From an uncultured Prevotella sp. (GTDB taxonomy: Bacteria > Bacteroidota > Bacteroidia > Bacteroidales > Bacteroidaceae): 12,842 nt of DNA. The DNA is taken from positions 1 to 12,842 of the forward strand of contig CALEKA010000007.1 of the NCBI GenBank assembly GCA_937898715.1, in the 5' to 3' direction. Of this stretch, positions 12,841 to 12,842 are shown piece by piece (within the stretch, counting starts at the first letter, position 1; each line of letters starts with the position of its first letter). Position numbers and translations under genes: made by a program. Below the pieces are notes generated by a model. It was not told where the DNA came from, ran no database searches, and saw only the letters and a program-made list of their open reading frames with translations.

Positions 12841-12842
12841 GC

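Overview
The window looks like a chromosomal segment of a Bacteroidota bacterium, most likely Prevotellaceae or a close relative. Three things point there. Promoters carry the Bacteroidota -7 box TAnnTTTG (569-576, 3964-3971, 11422-11429). Lipoproteins carry acidic residues straight after the lipobox cysteine. The families present (AAA/DUF4143 ATPases, imelysin lipoproteins, OprO/OprP-like porins, RIC-LuxR regulators) are typical of that group. The assignment is inference from style, not from a marker gene.

Left part (1-2760): the tail of a PD-(D/E)XK-type ATPase gene with its terminator, then a complete AAA/DUF4143 ATPase gene. This part is visibly A+T rich. The intergenic DNA around the ATPase is crowded with repeats: an 87-bp direct repeat flanking the gene, a 33-bp-period array in its promoter, an imperfect palindrome of about 180 bp, five 22-bp tandem palindromes, and a strong hairpin that probably ends transcription of the regulator.

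Centre (2762-11178): a divergent regulatory unit. On the minus strand is a regulator with a RIC/YtfE-like di-iron hemerythrin domain fused to a LuxR/NarL-type helix-turn-helix. On the plus strand are a small exported lysine-rich protein and then five exported proteins in a row: a porin, an imelysin (M75, EfeO-like) lipoprotein, a di-heme oxidoreductase (DUF1111) lipoprotein, a second OprO/OprP-like porin, and a mono-heme c-type cytochrome lipoprotein. All three lipoproteins have acidic residues just after the lipidated cysteine, which in Bacteroidota predicts export to the cell surface. The simplest reading is an outer-membrane or surface iron/heme redox system: imelysin as metal-binding protein, three c-type hemes for electron transfer or peroxide/iron chemistry, and two porins for passage. 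A di-iron regulator would sense iron, oxygen, NO or peroxide. A 7-2-7 inverted repeat in the divergent promoter resembles NarL-type heptamer sites and is a candidate operator. This functional reading is inference.

Right part (11179-12842): a long hairpin built of 8-bp repeats, an intrinsic terminator, and a monocistronic gene for a protein with a C-terminal RidA-type domain and chorismatase (FkbO/Hyg5/XanB2)-like signatures. The window ends in a 191-bp nested palindrome of the REP/BIME type. Hairpins with the same short-period architecture follow the small gene, the di-heme oxidoreductase gene and the cytochrome gene, and may mark transcript ends or processing points inside the cluster. No tRNA, rRNA, insertion-sequence transposase or CRISPR array was seen.
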